Part shown: positions 11,516-22,600 of the stretch, piece after piece | Position numbering within the stretch: the stretch's first letter is position 1 | Layout: the number at the start of each line of letters is the position of its first letter | Assembly: GCF_036373705.1 (NCBI RefSeq) | Contig: NC_089867.1 | Span: forward strand, 26,732,323 to 26,796,322 | DNA: 64,000 nt | Origin: Amia ocellicauda | Taxonomy: Eukaryota > Chordata > Actinopteri > Amiiformes > Amiidae | Direction: 5' to 3' | Position numbers and translations under genes: made by a program | The notes under the pieces: generated by a model | Databases searched by the model: none | What the model saw: the letters and a program-made list of their open reading frames with translations, nothing else | What the model was told of the DNA's origin: nothing

Positions 11516-13440
11516 AAACTGGGAACAGATCTCTCTTACCTGATTAACTGTCTTAATGGAGCCAAAGGTCTAACATTAACTTACACAGCAACTCAACTTT
11601 CATAAAAGTTGTTCAGGAAACCTAAACCCGATGCTAAACCTTAAAATTTACTTCAAATATGATGTTTTCACCAATCGCGAAAAGGGCTAGTGGAGCTGTG
11701 GAGATATTCTCTCTTCTTCTGTATGTTCTTCTTCTTCTTCTTCTGTATTTTGCAACCAACATCAATATTCTCTCTATCTCGTCCTTGATTTGAAAATTCA
11801 AAATAAACGCATCTTTCAACAAGCGGTGATCAAACGGCCAGTAGCAAATTAAATTTTGCGGTGGCACCCGGGGTGGCCAGTCAGATGTCAGGGGTGTCCA
11901 GTGTCTGGACACCCCGCTGGCTCCGCCAGTGCATGCAGTGAAGCCTGAGTCCTATTGGCTCAGTGTGCTGATGTCCTGTGCTACGCAGGGAGTGCTGTCT
12001 CAGCTGGGACATCCTGCTGCTTATGTACACTCACAGCTCCTCTCATACAGCCCCTCACTATGGGGGTCAAACAGGCCATAATACATTGGTTTGCATGCAC
12101 ACTATATTGGTTTGTGTGTGTACTGTATCGGCTTGCATGCACACTATATTGGTTTGTGTGTGTACTGTATCGGCTTGCATGCACACTATACTGGTTTGTG
12201 TGTGTACTGTATCGGCTTGAATGCACACTATACTGGTTTGTGTGTGTACTGTATCGGTTGTTCATGTGACTCAAGTGGGCGGGACAGGACTAGTGATGAA
12301 GGGAAATCAAGGAGTGCAAGCTTTGTTCTCAAGCAACACATTACTGAATGATTTAACCATGCAATAGTTCAACAGTTCAACTTAAAAGACATCTTTTTGG
12401 CATGTATAGTTTAACAACTTACACTTCATACTTTGTAAATTACTTTTGCAAAATAGTGTATGAATACTCAAGACAACTGAAAACACAGGAGTTTCATACG
12501 AGAACACAAATAGTTCCAATGATTTTTGTTTAGTTTTTTTCCTGAACCAGCGCAACAATTTCACAGCAAACAGGGACTGTAATAACAGGGATTGGCACTA
12601 GTACACAGCCCATATTGTGACACTTGACATCAGTGAACTGCCAGTATCGATGGGATTTGAAGACTAACACACCTAAACAATCACACACCAAACTGGCACT
12701 TTAAGTCATTCAAGGAGAATGAGAACGATATATTTGAGGGCTTGCCAAGTCCTAATATCAATAGAACACATCCGGGATGAACTGGAAGAGCTAATCAGAA
12801 CCATATTTCACTACAGCAGAAAGGACACCGTCCTCCAGTGGGGGTGTATTGTAGATTTGTTATAATAAATATATACACAATTCGTCTTATTTTTCTGCTA
12901 ACATGGTTGTGGGAAATTAACTGATACATATATTAATGACTTGCAATTGAGCACTGGAACTATAGCACCTTAGAAAGTCATCCTGATGGTTTACCCACAT
13001 CTGCATGTGTCACAGTATTTCTTCTAATCCTATACTCCGTTTGACTACTGGGAGTTTAACACGCATTTCTACCAGTTTTCTGATTAAATATTAATTTAAA
13101 AAATAAATTGGTACATGGCCAGCTGCAGAGCGCCAGAGAATGACTATTGATCTTGTCTGCTTATCATTGTATAAAAGTCTGTGCGCTGCTTAATTAATTT
13201 TCAACTGCTGTATAAGATTAATTGTCCTTTTGGATATGTATTTTTAACCCCAAACCAGGAGTAATTGCAGTACTTTGTCAATTAAATTGCTTCACCATTC
13301 GGGAAAATACAACTGCTGTGGTAGTAACCGGTTTTATTTATTTATTTATTTTTATTTATGATTAACATTCGGCTTCTTCCTCGCGTGTGAGTGATTCATG
13401 TTTAACTGTTCCCGCGTAATGCTGCTATCGTGATTATGAT
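11516..13440. other. Gene-poor repeat-rich stretch
   Basis: Contains CTT/TTC-rich sequence at 11700-11755, a GC-rich dispersed repeat around 11856-11938 (contains ggggtgtccagtgtctggac), the 42-bp minisatellite, and otherwise AT-rich unassigned DNA. No gene is supported. Confidence 0.55.
12091..12260. repeat. 42-bp minisatellite, 4 copies
   Basis: The unit contains ttgcatgcacactatattgg followed by tttgtgtgtgtactgtatcg. Copies start at 12091, 12133, 12175 and 12217 (the last as ttgaatgcac). Because 42 is a multiple of three, several long frames stay open on both strands. These frames are low-complexity and are not genes. Confidence 0.9.
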
Positions 13441-13479
13441 TTGCTGTCAACACAGTGGGGGCTGTTCTAGAAAAATCTT

Positions 13480-13905
13480 TATTGGGCCATTAAGCTTCTC
13501 AAGGGCTACTCTGCCTTTTCAGTAGCCATCCTGTCCACCCTTTACAATCTCATGGGCACTGGGATTGAGCGGTATCTCTCTGTGACTGACTATGTGCCAA
13601 AAAGGCATAAGGTCACCAAGTAGCAAAGCCTGGTTGCGGCTACAGTCAACTGGACTCTTGCCATCTTGGCACCTACGTGACCATCATTGTCAACATGAGA
13701 AAACACAAAACTGCCATCACGCCTTACAGGGGTGCAATTGTTCACAATTACAAGCAGGCGGATATGTGAGTGACCAGGACAAGTGTCTTCATCTGGGTCT
13801 TTGCTATGGCCTCCTACTTGCCCTTTTTTCCGGAGTGGTTTGCGATGCGACCAATAATCTATGTCCACAAGCCTGGGGAACACCATCAACTCACTAAGAT
13901 ACGTC
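13480..13905 (+). pseudogene. Class-A GPCR-like pseudogene fragment
   Basis: In one plus frame 13492-13620 reads as a possible TM3 end followed by IERYLSVTDYVPKRHKVTK, an ERY-type variant of the DRY motif and second intracellular loop. After an in-frame TAG (13621-13623) comes SLVAATVNWTLAILAPT, a plausible TM4. Further on, after another stop at 13678 and a frame change, come NMRKHKTAI and VFIWVFAMASYLPFF. Stops and frame changes rule out a working protein. I cannot assign the receptor subfamily. It could also be a chance match, as the call rests only on motif order and hydrophobicity. Confidence 0.35.
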
Positions 13906-14832
13906 CCCTGTCAGAGAGCCAACGCTAATAACGTTTCTCCTGTCTGAAGCCTCCCGGATATTTTCACATCAGAACACTTTCTGTTTTCCAGAGTTACGTT
14001 ATACACCTACTTTAAGAAGTATATGACTTCTGGGATCTTTCTTATCTGAGTTGTTAAAGACTAGTTTTTGGGAGAAGATGCTGATGACTCACATGTGGAT
14101 ACACCTTATATTCTGTCTTTTCAGCACCGCCTATAAAGCAAAGCAATTGGCTATTCGGCACCACAGACCGGAAAAGTATCAGCTGTGTTTAAAGATGCTC
14201 TCTGTGTACAAGGGCTGCATTCAGGAACACCGCCGTAAATTGTGACCATTTGATTCATTTAACTGAGACTAAGCACAACATGCATTACTGAATTTAGACA
14301 TCAGTGTCACGCGTGTAAATGTTTACATGCATATAAACAATATAGTGTGATTTTTGTATCTACACTACGCTCTGTAATCAGTGTTGAGGTAACTGCCTAA
14401 CCTTAAACCTGTTCTAGACAAAAGTAACTTGATGCTTTTTATCTTACCGAAAAGCAAGTTCACAATCAAACTACTTTTATGTCTAGTTTGAAGAATGGCA
14501 AGTAACTATTTACTCATAAACCGGGTTATAACCGTATAACCACTAATCGAATGGATAGAATTAGAATTCAAATGTAATTGATAGTCGGACACGTTGACTG
14601 GCTGTTCCTTGTTTGGCTAAATATTCAAGGATATGTTATTTAATACCCGTATCAGTTTACTGAAAATAAAAGAAAATGTGAAATATGCCATACGGCAATA
14701 AATTGTGTTAATTTTATTTAACAAGATAAGGGATTTGCTATGTAAATTGAGACCATTTTCAAACACATGTGGAATCACTCGCATGTGAGTAGTTTCATTT
14801 CACAGCTCGATGTCTTTATATAACCTCATATA

Positions 14833-16379
14833 CAGTGAGGGAAAAAAGTATTTGATCCCCTGCTGATTTTGTACGTTTGCCCACTGACAAAGAAATGATC
14901 AGTCTATAATTTTAATGGTAGGTGTATTTTAACAGTGAGAGACAGAATAACAACAACAAAAATCCAGAAAAACGCATTTCAAAAAAGTTATAAATTGATT
15001 TGCATGTTAATGAGGGAAATAAGTATTTGATCCCCTATCAATCAGCAAGATTTCTGGCTCCCCTCTCTTAAAGGGACTCTCCTAATCTCAGCTCGTTACC
15101 TGTATAAAAGACACCTGTCCACAGAAGCAATCAATCAGTCAGATTCCAAACTCTCCACCATGGCCAAGACCAAAGAGCTGTCCAAGGATGTCAGGGACAA
15201 GATTGTAGACCTACACAAGGCTGGAATGGGCTACAAGACCATCGCCAAGCAGCTTGGTGAGAAGGTGACAACAGTTGGTGCGATTATTCGCAAATGGAAG
15301 AAACACAAAATAACTGTCAGTCTCCCTCGGTCTGGGGCTCCATGCAAGATCTCACCTCGTGGAGTTTCAATGATCATGAGAACGGTGAGGAATCAGCCCA
15401 GAACTACACGGGAGGATCTTGTTAATGATCTCAAGGCAGCTGGGACCATAGTCACCAAGAAAACAATTGGTAACACACTACGCCGTGAAGGACTGAAATC
15501 CTGCAGCGCCCGCAAGGTCCCCCTGCTCAAGAAAGCACATGTACAGGCCCTTCTGAAGTTTGCCAATGAACATCTGAATGATTCAGAGGAGAACTGGGTG
15601 AAAGTGTTGTGGTCAGATGAGACCAAAATCGAGCTCTTTGGCATCAACTCAACTCGCCGTGTTTGGAGGAGGAGGAATGACCCCAAGAACACCATCCCCA
15701 CCGTCAAACATGGAGGAGGAAACATTATGCTTTGGGGGTGTTTTTCTGCTAAGGGGACAGGACAACTGCATCGCATCAAAGGGACGATGGACGGGGCCAT
15801 GTACCGTCAAATCTTGGGTGAGAACCTCCTTCCCTCAGCCAGGGCATTGAAAATGGGTCGTGGATGGGTATTCCAGCATGACAATGACCCAAAACACACA
15901 GCCAAGGCAACAAAGGAGTGGCTCAAGAAGAAGCACATTAAGGTCCTGGAGTGGCCTAGCCAGTCTCCAGACCTCAATCCCATAGAAAATCTGTGGAGGG
16001 AGCTGAAGGTTCGAGTTGCCAAACGTTGCCTCGAAACCTTTATGACTTGGAGAGGATCTGCAAAGAGGAGTGGGACAAAATCCCTCCTGAGATGTGTGCA
16101 AACCTGGTGGCCAACTACAAGAAACGTCTGACCTCTGTGATTGCCAACAAGGGTTTTGCCACCAAGTACTAATTCAAAGGGGTCAAATACTTATTTCCCT
16201 CATTAACATGCAAATCAATGTATAACTTTTTTGAAATGCGTTTTTCTGGATTTTTTTGTTGTTATTCTGTCTCTCGCTGTTAAAATACACCTACCATTAA
16301 AATTATAGACTGATCATTTCTTTGTCAGTGGGCAAACGCACAAAATCAGCAGGGGATCAAATACTTTTTTCCCTCACTG
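14833..16379 (+). mobile_element. Tc1-like element with long IR/DR termini
   Basis: 1547 bp flanked by TA on both sides. Both ends carry cagtgagggaaaaaagtatt type termini about 200 bp long in inverted orientation. Each end holds an inner partial copy (gagggaaataagtatttgat near 15012, with its mirror near 16180-16205). This is the outer/inner direct-repeat layout of IR/DR Tc1 elements such as Sleeping Beauty relatives. It encloses a nearly full transposase frame. Confidence 0.95.
15160..16131 (+). pseudogene. Tc1-family transposase, nearly intact, frameshifted near the C-terminus
   Basis: DDE transposase for cut-and-paste movement of the surrounding element. The frame opens at an ATG ([14 protein letters not shown]) and has two helix-turn-helix regions in the first ~120 residues. 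The catalytic triad is visible as Asp in LWSDETKI, Asp in [11 protein letters not shown] and Glu in NPIENLW (DD34E spacing). After about codon 290 the frame shifts near 16025-16045. The expected C-terminal residues (for example [10 protein letters not shown] and [11 protein letters not shown]) continue in another frame to a TAA at 16169-16171. One small indel therefore inactivates an otherwise well-preserved copy, suggesting recent activity. Confidence 0.92.
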
Positions 16380-18200
16380 TATAGGAACACATTAATTTAC
16401 TAATGGATATATTGGTCACACTTTATAACAAAGGGCACCATGCATTCTCAATGAATTGATGTTTGAATAGCATGGGGTTAACACATGAATACACGTTATC
16501 GGAGTTCTGCTGTTAATCACATATGTCAAGCTCCTATAATGCCCAGAGTTAATAACGTGAATACAATGTTACAGCATTATGTGAATGTTTTCATAGAAAT
16601 GTAGGTTATGTCTGTTTTAGATTGCTTATTATTCTACCTCTATGCATGCACGTTGGATTTATGCTATGATTGTATTACTACGGATCAAGGAACGAACTAT
16701 ATTACCATATTCCAGGTGACGATTTCTCCTGATCTACATATGTTTACAAGATGAATATCCACATCAAAAATTATTAAGTTTATGGCTTAAAGAAAATTCC
16801 TCTTATTATCATGTCTGTGAACACGTGATAAAAATCAGTACATTGGGATGCTTTTTTGAAACCATTAGCCGTGTGGCATCCCATGAAGGCCTTATCTGCT
16901 ATCCCCAAAATAGAAATCAAACAGCACTATCAGCTTTAGAAAACACACTTTTCCGCCTGAGAAATATGGTTTAATTTCCTTTAAGTAAAAACTGCTTTAC
17001 TAAGAAAAAAATATTTAGATAACTCCCCATAATCGTTGGCAACAGAGTATATTGATATAAGCTTCGGGGTTTTATAAGCAGATATCAATTTAATTAAATT
17101 CAAAACTGTTCATACCGAGACTGTATTGCTATGTATCAAGTATATCCTTCCACTCACCTGCAGAGGGCAATTATATATTTAGCAAATAATTGTGACTGCC
17201 TGGCTTGCAAAACAATTAATTTCGTGTTAAGCGTGCAGAAGAATGAGTGCGCAAACCAGCCTCTGGATTGTATTCTCACAAGACATGCCATGGGTACCTT
17301 TGCGGGTTTGTGAGATGGGTGCTCTGTACATTGTGAATACTGTAATCGCTCAAGATGTAGTCTCTACATTAAAATACCTTTATTATTTTAGATTCAATTC
17401 TAAATGTGTCCTATTCAGAGTATAGGGTTTGTAAAGCACAGTATCCTGGGCCTGTATCTAAGAATAGGAACTGATGGAGAACAATTCAAAACCAGGGATT
17501 CATAACATTAAAATTTATTGGCACATGTGGGGTCACCTGAAACATACTGTGAAACATCTCTACACACACCGAATAAGAGGCACGCAGAATGTACATCCAT
17601 TCATTAGGGTTCAAATCAAACAGAATGCTAAGGCTACATCATGATTGAAAAGCAACTTTAAAATAGGTTGAACACAAAAAAATAAATTGCACACCACTGA
17701 GTTTGACATTTCTCATAATTGTCTCCCTGGTCTCTCAGAATCTCTGTTCTTAATCTCACTGCCATCCAATACGATATCCTTCCCACAAAAATATATTCCT
17801 ACCTCAGCTCTTAGCAAGTTTTTTGACTCATACTGAAATGCAGTTCTTTCCTTATCAAAGACAAAACACTAACATGAATATACATTGTAGTACAATAGAA
17901 AAAAAAGTTTTTTGCAACATATAATATAAATTAAGCTCCCATGCATTAGGGCACTTGTTGTCACAATGGTGACTGTTGATCTGAGATCAGAGTAAATACT
18001 GATTATCACTAGTGTTCTGGATTTGAGGAGCTACACACACATAAATAAACTGTAAAAAACAGAACAAAGGTCTGAACAAAGGTTTCATTGTCAAGGCCAC
18101 TTTTATTGTTGGTCAACGGAAGAACATGAAAGTAGTGCAAGACAGGCGAGAGAAGAAACTGTATTTCTGATCAATGTCCATTGTGATTTTGGTCAGAAAC
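16380..18200. other. Intergenic, AT-rich with dispersed repeats, no gene
   Basis: Starts with a MITE-like terminus (ggtcacactttataacaaag at 16414). It includes a dispersed repeat at 17425-17530 that also occurs at 33390-33500 (shared elements include aaagcac, gaacaattcaaa and ttggcac). The short open frames at 17131-17425 have no motif I recognise. Confidence 0.55.
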
Positions 18201-18204
18201 TACA

Positions 18205-19065
18205 ATCTGATTGACAGGTTTGTCATCTGTGTACATGCTTGGTCTCTTTGTATTTTGTAAGCGTTCTTCACAACATACTGTATCGTTCAGCTTGTGAAAC
18301 GTGTACTAAACGGTTAAAGGAATTATTATTCTCCAAAGGAGTCCCCTAAGAGGTGTCTGTGGGGGGTCCGTGCAGTGTGTGCATCTCAGTACACACACTA
18401 TCTGTCTCAGTATGTTGTGTGTGCGTCTCAGTATGCAGTGTGTGCGTCTCAGTACACACACTACATGTCTCAGTATGAACTGTTTGCGTCTCAGTATGCA
18501 GTGTGTGCGTCTCAGTATACACACTATCGGTCTCAGTATGTACTGTGTACGTCTCAGTATGTAGTGTGTGCGTCTCAGTATGTAGTGTGTGCGTCTCGGT
18601 ATGTAGTGTGTGCGTCTCAGTACACACTATCTGTCTTCGTATGTAGTGAGTAACTCACCAAACACACCACCAACGAATCTGTCAATCAAACAAGGTACGG
18701 ACGAGCCTGTGGTCCATTGGATTGGCAGTCAGTGTCCACTGTCCTGTGTCTCTTAAATCGTCCCTCGCAGGCTTATGCCACGTGTAAGCGTCTTGATGTG
18801 AAAGCCATCGTCCCAAATATGTTCTATTAATGCGGACCCCCTTGTCACAGACACCTCTTAGGAGACTGTCAACACCGCCCAATCCCCCAGGCATTTTTGG
18901 AGAATAATACATTTCCTTTAACCGTTTAGTACACGCTTCACAAGCTGAACAATACACAGTGTGTTGTGAAGAACACTTAAAAAATACGAAGAGACCAAAC
19001 ATTGTACCCCGATGACGAAATTCTCAAACTGAACTCGAACGAACCTGTCAATCAAACCAACCGTG
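18205..19065. repeat. Foldback element: inverted arms around a minisatellite
   Basis: The left arm (about 18205-18360: gattgacaggtttgt, ggtctctttgtatttt, cttgtgaaacgtgtactaaa, cctaagaggtgtctgtg) recurs in reverse complement at 18843-19065. The arms are roughly 85-90% alike by eye, with small indels. The centre holds a 21-bp tandem repeat and unique sequence. No transposase frame is inside. It is probably a non-autonomous foldback DNA element. Confidence 0.8.
18378..18650. repeat. 21-bp minisatellite (gtctcagtatgcagtgtgtgc type), about 13 copies
   Basis: The tctcagta core recurs every 20-21 bp from 18384 to 18617, with two alternating unit types (atgcagtgtgtgcg and acacacactatctg). The 21-bp period keeps both strands open in several frames, giving spurious HTET-type peptides. 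Confidence 0.9.
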
Positions 19066-19614
19066 GTTTTGTTCAGAAACTACAAGGGACATTGTACTTC
19101 TTATCAGTTTCTTAGCCCACCTGTCACGTTGACAGCTACATTCAAATCATGCTTCTCCCAGTAAGAGTCCATCAGCCTTCATCTGCGGGGGGTGCTGGAA
19201 CGACGGCGACGGAGATCATCCAAGTTATGTTTGATCGATTACTGGCAACAGAAAAGACAACAGTGGGTTAAGTCTTACCGACTGAATCAGATACAGATTT
19301 CAACAGAATTATGTACACAACAGATACTTGACCATGTGTATTACAAGGACACAGTTGTGCCCGAGTGAAAGTAGATGTAATAAATGCAGGAGGGTAATGT
19401 TTCATAGGAAATCGAAATATGGTACACATGTATGGAGTCAAATTGTTTGAAATGGCAAAATGAAAAAGTCCTCTTGATATGGGAAGTCATTCACGGTACG
19501 TTTTGTTTTGTTCGTTGGGGGTGAGAACCTGATCAGTTATTGGGTTTGCAGTTCTAATCCAAAACTAAATGTAGGGATTCATTTGCAAATAAAAGCAAAC
19601 CCTATAAAGATGAT
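19066..19614. other. Intergenic between foldback element and MYO19 3' end
   Basis: Would contain the MYO19 3' UTR. A minus-strand acceptor-like site followed by a short frame lies near 19190-19235, but I could not join it in phase to the last MYO19 exon. Nothing else recognised. Confidence 0.4.
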
Positions 19615-22600
19615 TCAAGTTTTAACATTAGTGATGTTAGCAGTTTGCCATTCACTCACAGACAACCATAGTCCTCTGAGCGGAGACTTGGACCTGAAGG
19701 CAAACAGTCCCTGGTTCCTGAAGAAGAGGCTCAGACCAGCCATCTCAGAAACCTTCTTTGGGACGTTCTTCTGGATGATGGTGCAGGTTCTCTGCCACTT
19801 GACTATCCTCCTGAGCGGGCTGGGCAAGGAGAATCTGAGCCAAGAGCAGGGCTGGACAGCGTGTCTTCCGGGAGACAGAGGTGGAGAGTCTCCTGCTCTG
19901 CTGGTTGCTGATGGGGGGGCAGAAATATCGTCGGCAAGTATTAATACCGGGGGAGGGCACTTGATGTTGAGAATTATACACCACATACTCTACACTAAAA
20001 GTCACTAGATGTGTTTTTGCTCATCTTTAGACAGTTCAGATTGCTTTGGAAGGCTATACAATGAACTTATGTGGGTAAGACAGAAGGAGTAGGATTTATT
20101 ATAATTAGGGCTGCTTTGATTAATTGATTAATCGAGTCTATTAATCAACTAATGGATTGATCGACGATCAATATTTTCTGAAATTAATCGTGTAGTTTTT
20201 TCTTTCTTTTGCTCATTATAATAATGACTGGCGATTGTACGGTTAACACTAGAAGCAACGATAGCTCTTTAAAGGCTGTGGTATAATGGATGTCAAACAT
20301 GATAAAGGCGAATCACGCAAGAGATCACAAGAGCTACAGTACAGTGTCTGCGCACAAACTGCAGGGTTTTCAAGTCGCTAATAGGACAACTACAGTCTAG
20401 CTTTGGATTCACGATGGGTCGAAAGGCCCCCTTTTGTTTGTAAACTTTCTTTCTTATGTTCAGAAGGAAATACTGAAGACAAAGTAAAGGTTTTCCGTTT
20501 CATTTGAAATAAATGCTTTTCTTGAAAGGGCAGTGTGCGCAGTTTACAGTATCATTTGCGAGCAAACACCATTTGCTGTAGTGAGAGGGCAAGGAGAATC
20601 CTCTGCCATGCTGCAGCTAAACGGTATTTGTTTTTGCATTAGAATAATTATTTTTATTTAGCATAGATCTCAAGCATTGAGGCCCCATCTCAAACTCTGA
20701 ATTATTGTCGCTAAAATCTCATGCATTTTTAATATGCATTTCTTTTACTTAAGCATTGTTATAGGCTACTGTAATATCAATGCCTAGTATTTATTACAGT
20801 ATTACTGTGTAGCACAACCACTTAGAGACCATTACACTTATTTTAATAAGTGCCCGATTAATCTACCGATGAATCAACTAATTGCCATTGATTAACCAAT
20901 CTATTTTTTTTTATCAACCGACGGCCCTAATTATAATACTATAACCCCACTGACAAATGACAGAGTGTCCTAAACTCAGACTCACCAGAGCTGCTCAGTT
21001 CTTCAGACGAGGTCTCCAGTGTGTTGTCCAGCTCTACTTTACCGATTGCCTCCAACGTAGCCTGGAGGAGAATCACACATCAAACCCAGCACAGGGAGGA
21101 AGGTACGAGTTCAGACAGAACCAGCTGGAATCAAGGTCCATTAGCAAAACACAACTTACAGGTCGCACAGTCCATCCAGGTTCATCTCAAAGAAAGACCT
21201 CCGGAACTTACCAGTAGACTCCAACATTTATATGAGTAAGACGTGAGTAAAATGTCTTTCACATCACTGTCTAAATCAAAAAGAAACTAATTCTGGATTT
21301 CCCAATCACAGACAGGAAGCATTATTCGAGTGATGGTGATCATTATATCAAATTAATCTAACCTTCCACTCTGATTAAGGTTGTACAAATGGCATGTCAA
21401 TGAAAGCTGTATGGACAGACTATAGACATTTATCATGTATTCCCCTGAGGGCTCAAGTGAAACTGACACATCTTGGAATCGATTCCTTACCGTCCACGCC
21501 GCCGTGTGCCACTTGAGCGCCTCTCTCCTCAGTATCCAGGAACGCACAGCTAAGGAAAGAAAGGTCTCGTCACTAGAAGGTGAGGCTGTTTGACACAGCA
21601 CATGTGTCATTCTGTGTTCTACTCATTTGTTCAGAGTTTAAAACCCACAGACATGTCAAAACAGCGCCGGTCCCTGGCAGCAGTCTGAGCAGGCTGCGAG
21701 AGATGACGCCGAGCCAAGAGCAGCCCCGGACAGCGTGTGGACACTTACCTGCTTGGATGACCACTGCAGCGCGTCTCTGGACGGCCAGTCTCTGCCTGGT
21801 CTGTTTCCTGCTGCGGTACCGCCTCCAGCACCACTGGATGCAGGCCACTCGGCGGGAGAAAGCTCTGCCCCGCTCGGCTTCCAGTAGCTTCAGCTGTGGA
21901 AGATGAAGAGGAACGCTTGAACCTGGATCTCAAACCATGCCACCCCTATGGAGGGACTCCCAGACTCCTGCACAGGCAGCCTGGCCACACTGGTCACTTC
22001 CTGTCAGCCCGCTGGACTCGATCATTTCAAAAAGCATTTTAAGCTACCCACTTCAGTGTGCTTACCGTGGCATGAGTGATGAAGACTTTGGTGTTCCCGC
22101 AGTGCACCAGCAAATGGCGGGGCTGGTGCTTAGGGAGGACCGAGGCAGAGACAGGGGGGTCAGGCAGGGCAATGCGGAGAATGTCACTGACTGCGGGGCC
22201 CAGGGTGTCCTTGACTGACTCTGACCCTAAGACAGGGAAGGGCATTAATAGAGTATCAGAAATCCAGGCAACAAATGGATTAACTAGTAGAAAACAAAGC
22301 AATTCCTGATGGTAGCAAATGCTCTAGTAACTTTGGAACTAACAGAATAGCATTTCTTTATCATATTCCCTAAAGTGTCTTTTGAACAGATTGGCCAACA
22401 CTTTGTGAGCGGTTACCTACAACTGACCATTTCATTTCTGCTGACATAACAAGCATAATAAAAGCATAATAAAAATGCCCGGCCAGGAGACATCTATCAC
22501 ACAAACTGCTTCCTGACAGTTTACCATGTAAGGAGTAAGATATATTATATAACATCCTAACCCCACTGACAAATGACAAAGACTCACCAGAGCTGCTCAA

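Noticed and set aside
12091..12260. Possible CRISPR array from regular repeats
   Set aside because: Units are directly adjacent with no unique spacers, and the genome is a vertebrate's. The same applies to 18378-18650.
11955..12351. Long frames on both strands over the 42-bp minisatellite
   Set aside because: Open only because the repeat period is a multiple of three; low-complexity peptides with no family resemblance.
14051..14245. 64-codon plus-strand ORF next to the GPCR-like fragment
   Set aside because: Could not be joined to the receptor frame or to any family; no supporting signals.
18306..18653. HTET/SQYV-type repetitive peptides on both strands
   Set aside because: By-product of the 21-bp tandem repeat inside a foldback element.
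19190..19250. Possible extra last exon of MYO19 on the minus strand
   Set aside because: Phase-0 joining from the alternative donor at 19660 gives an immediate stop; no conserved residues.
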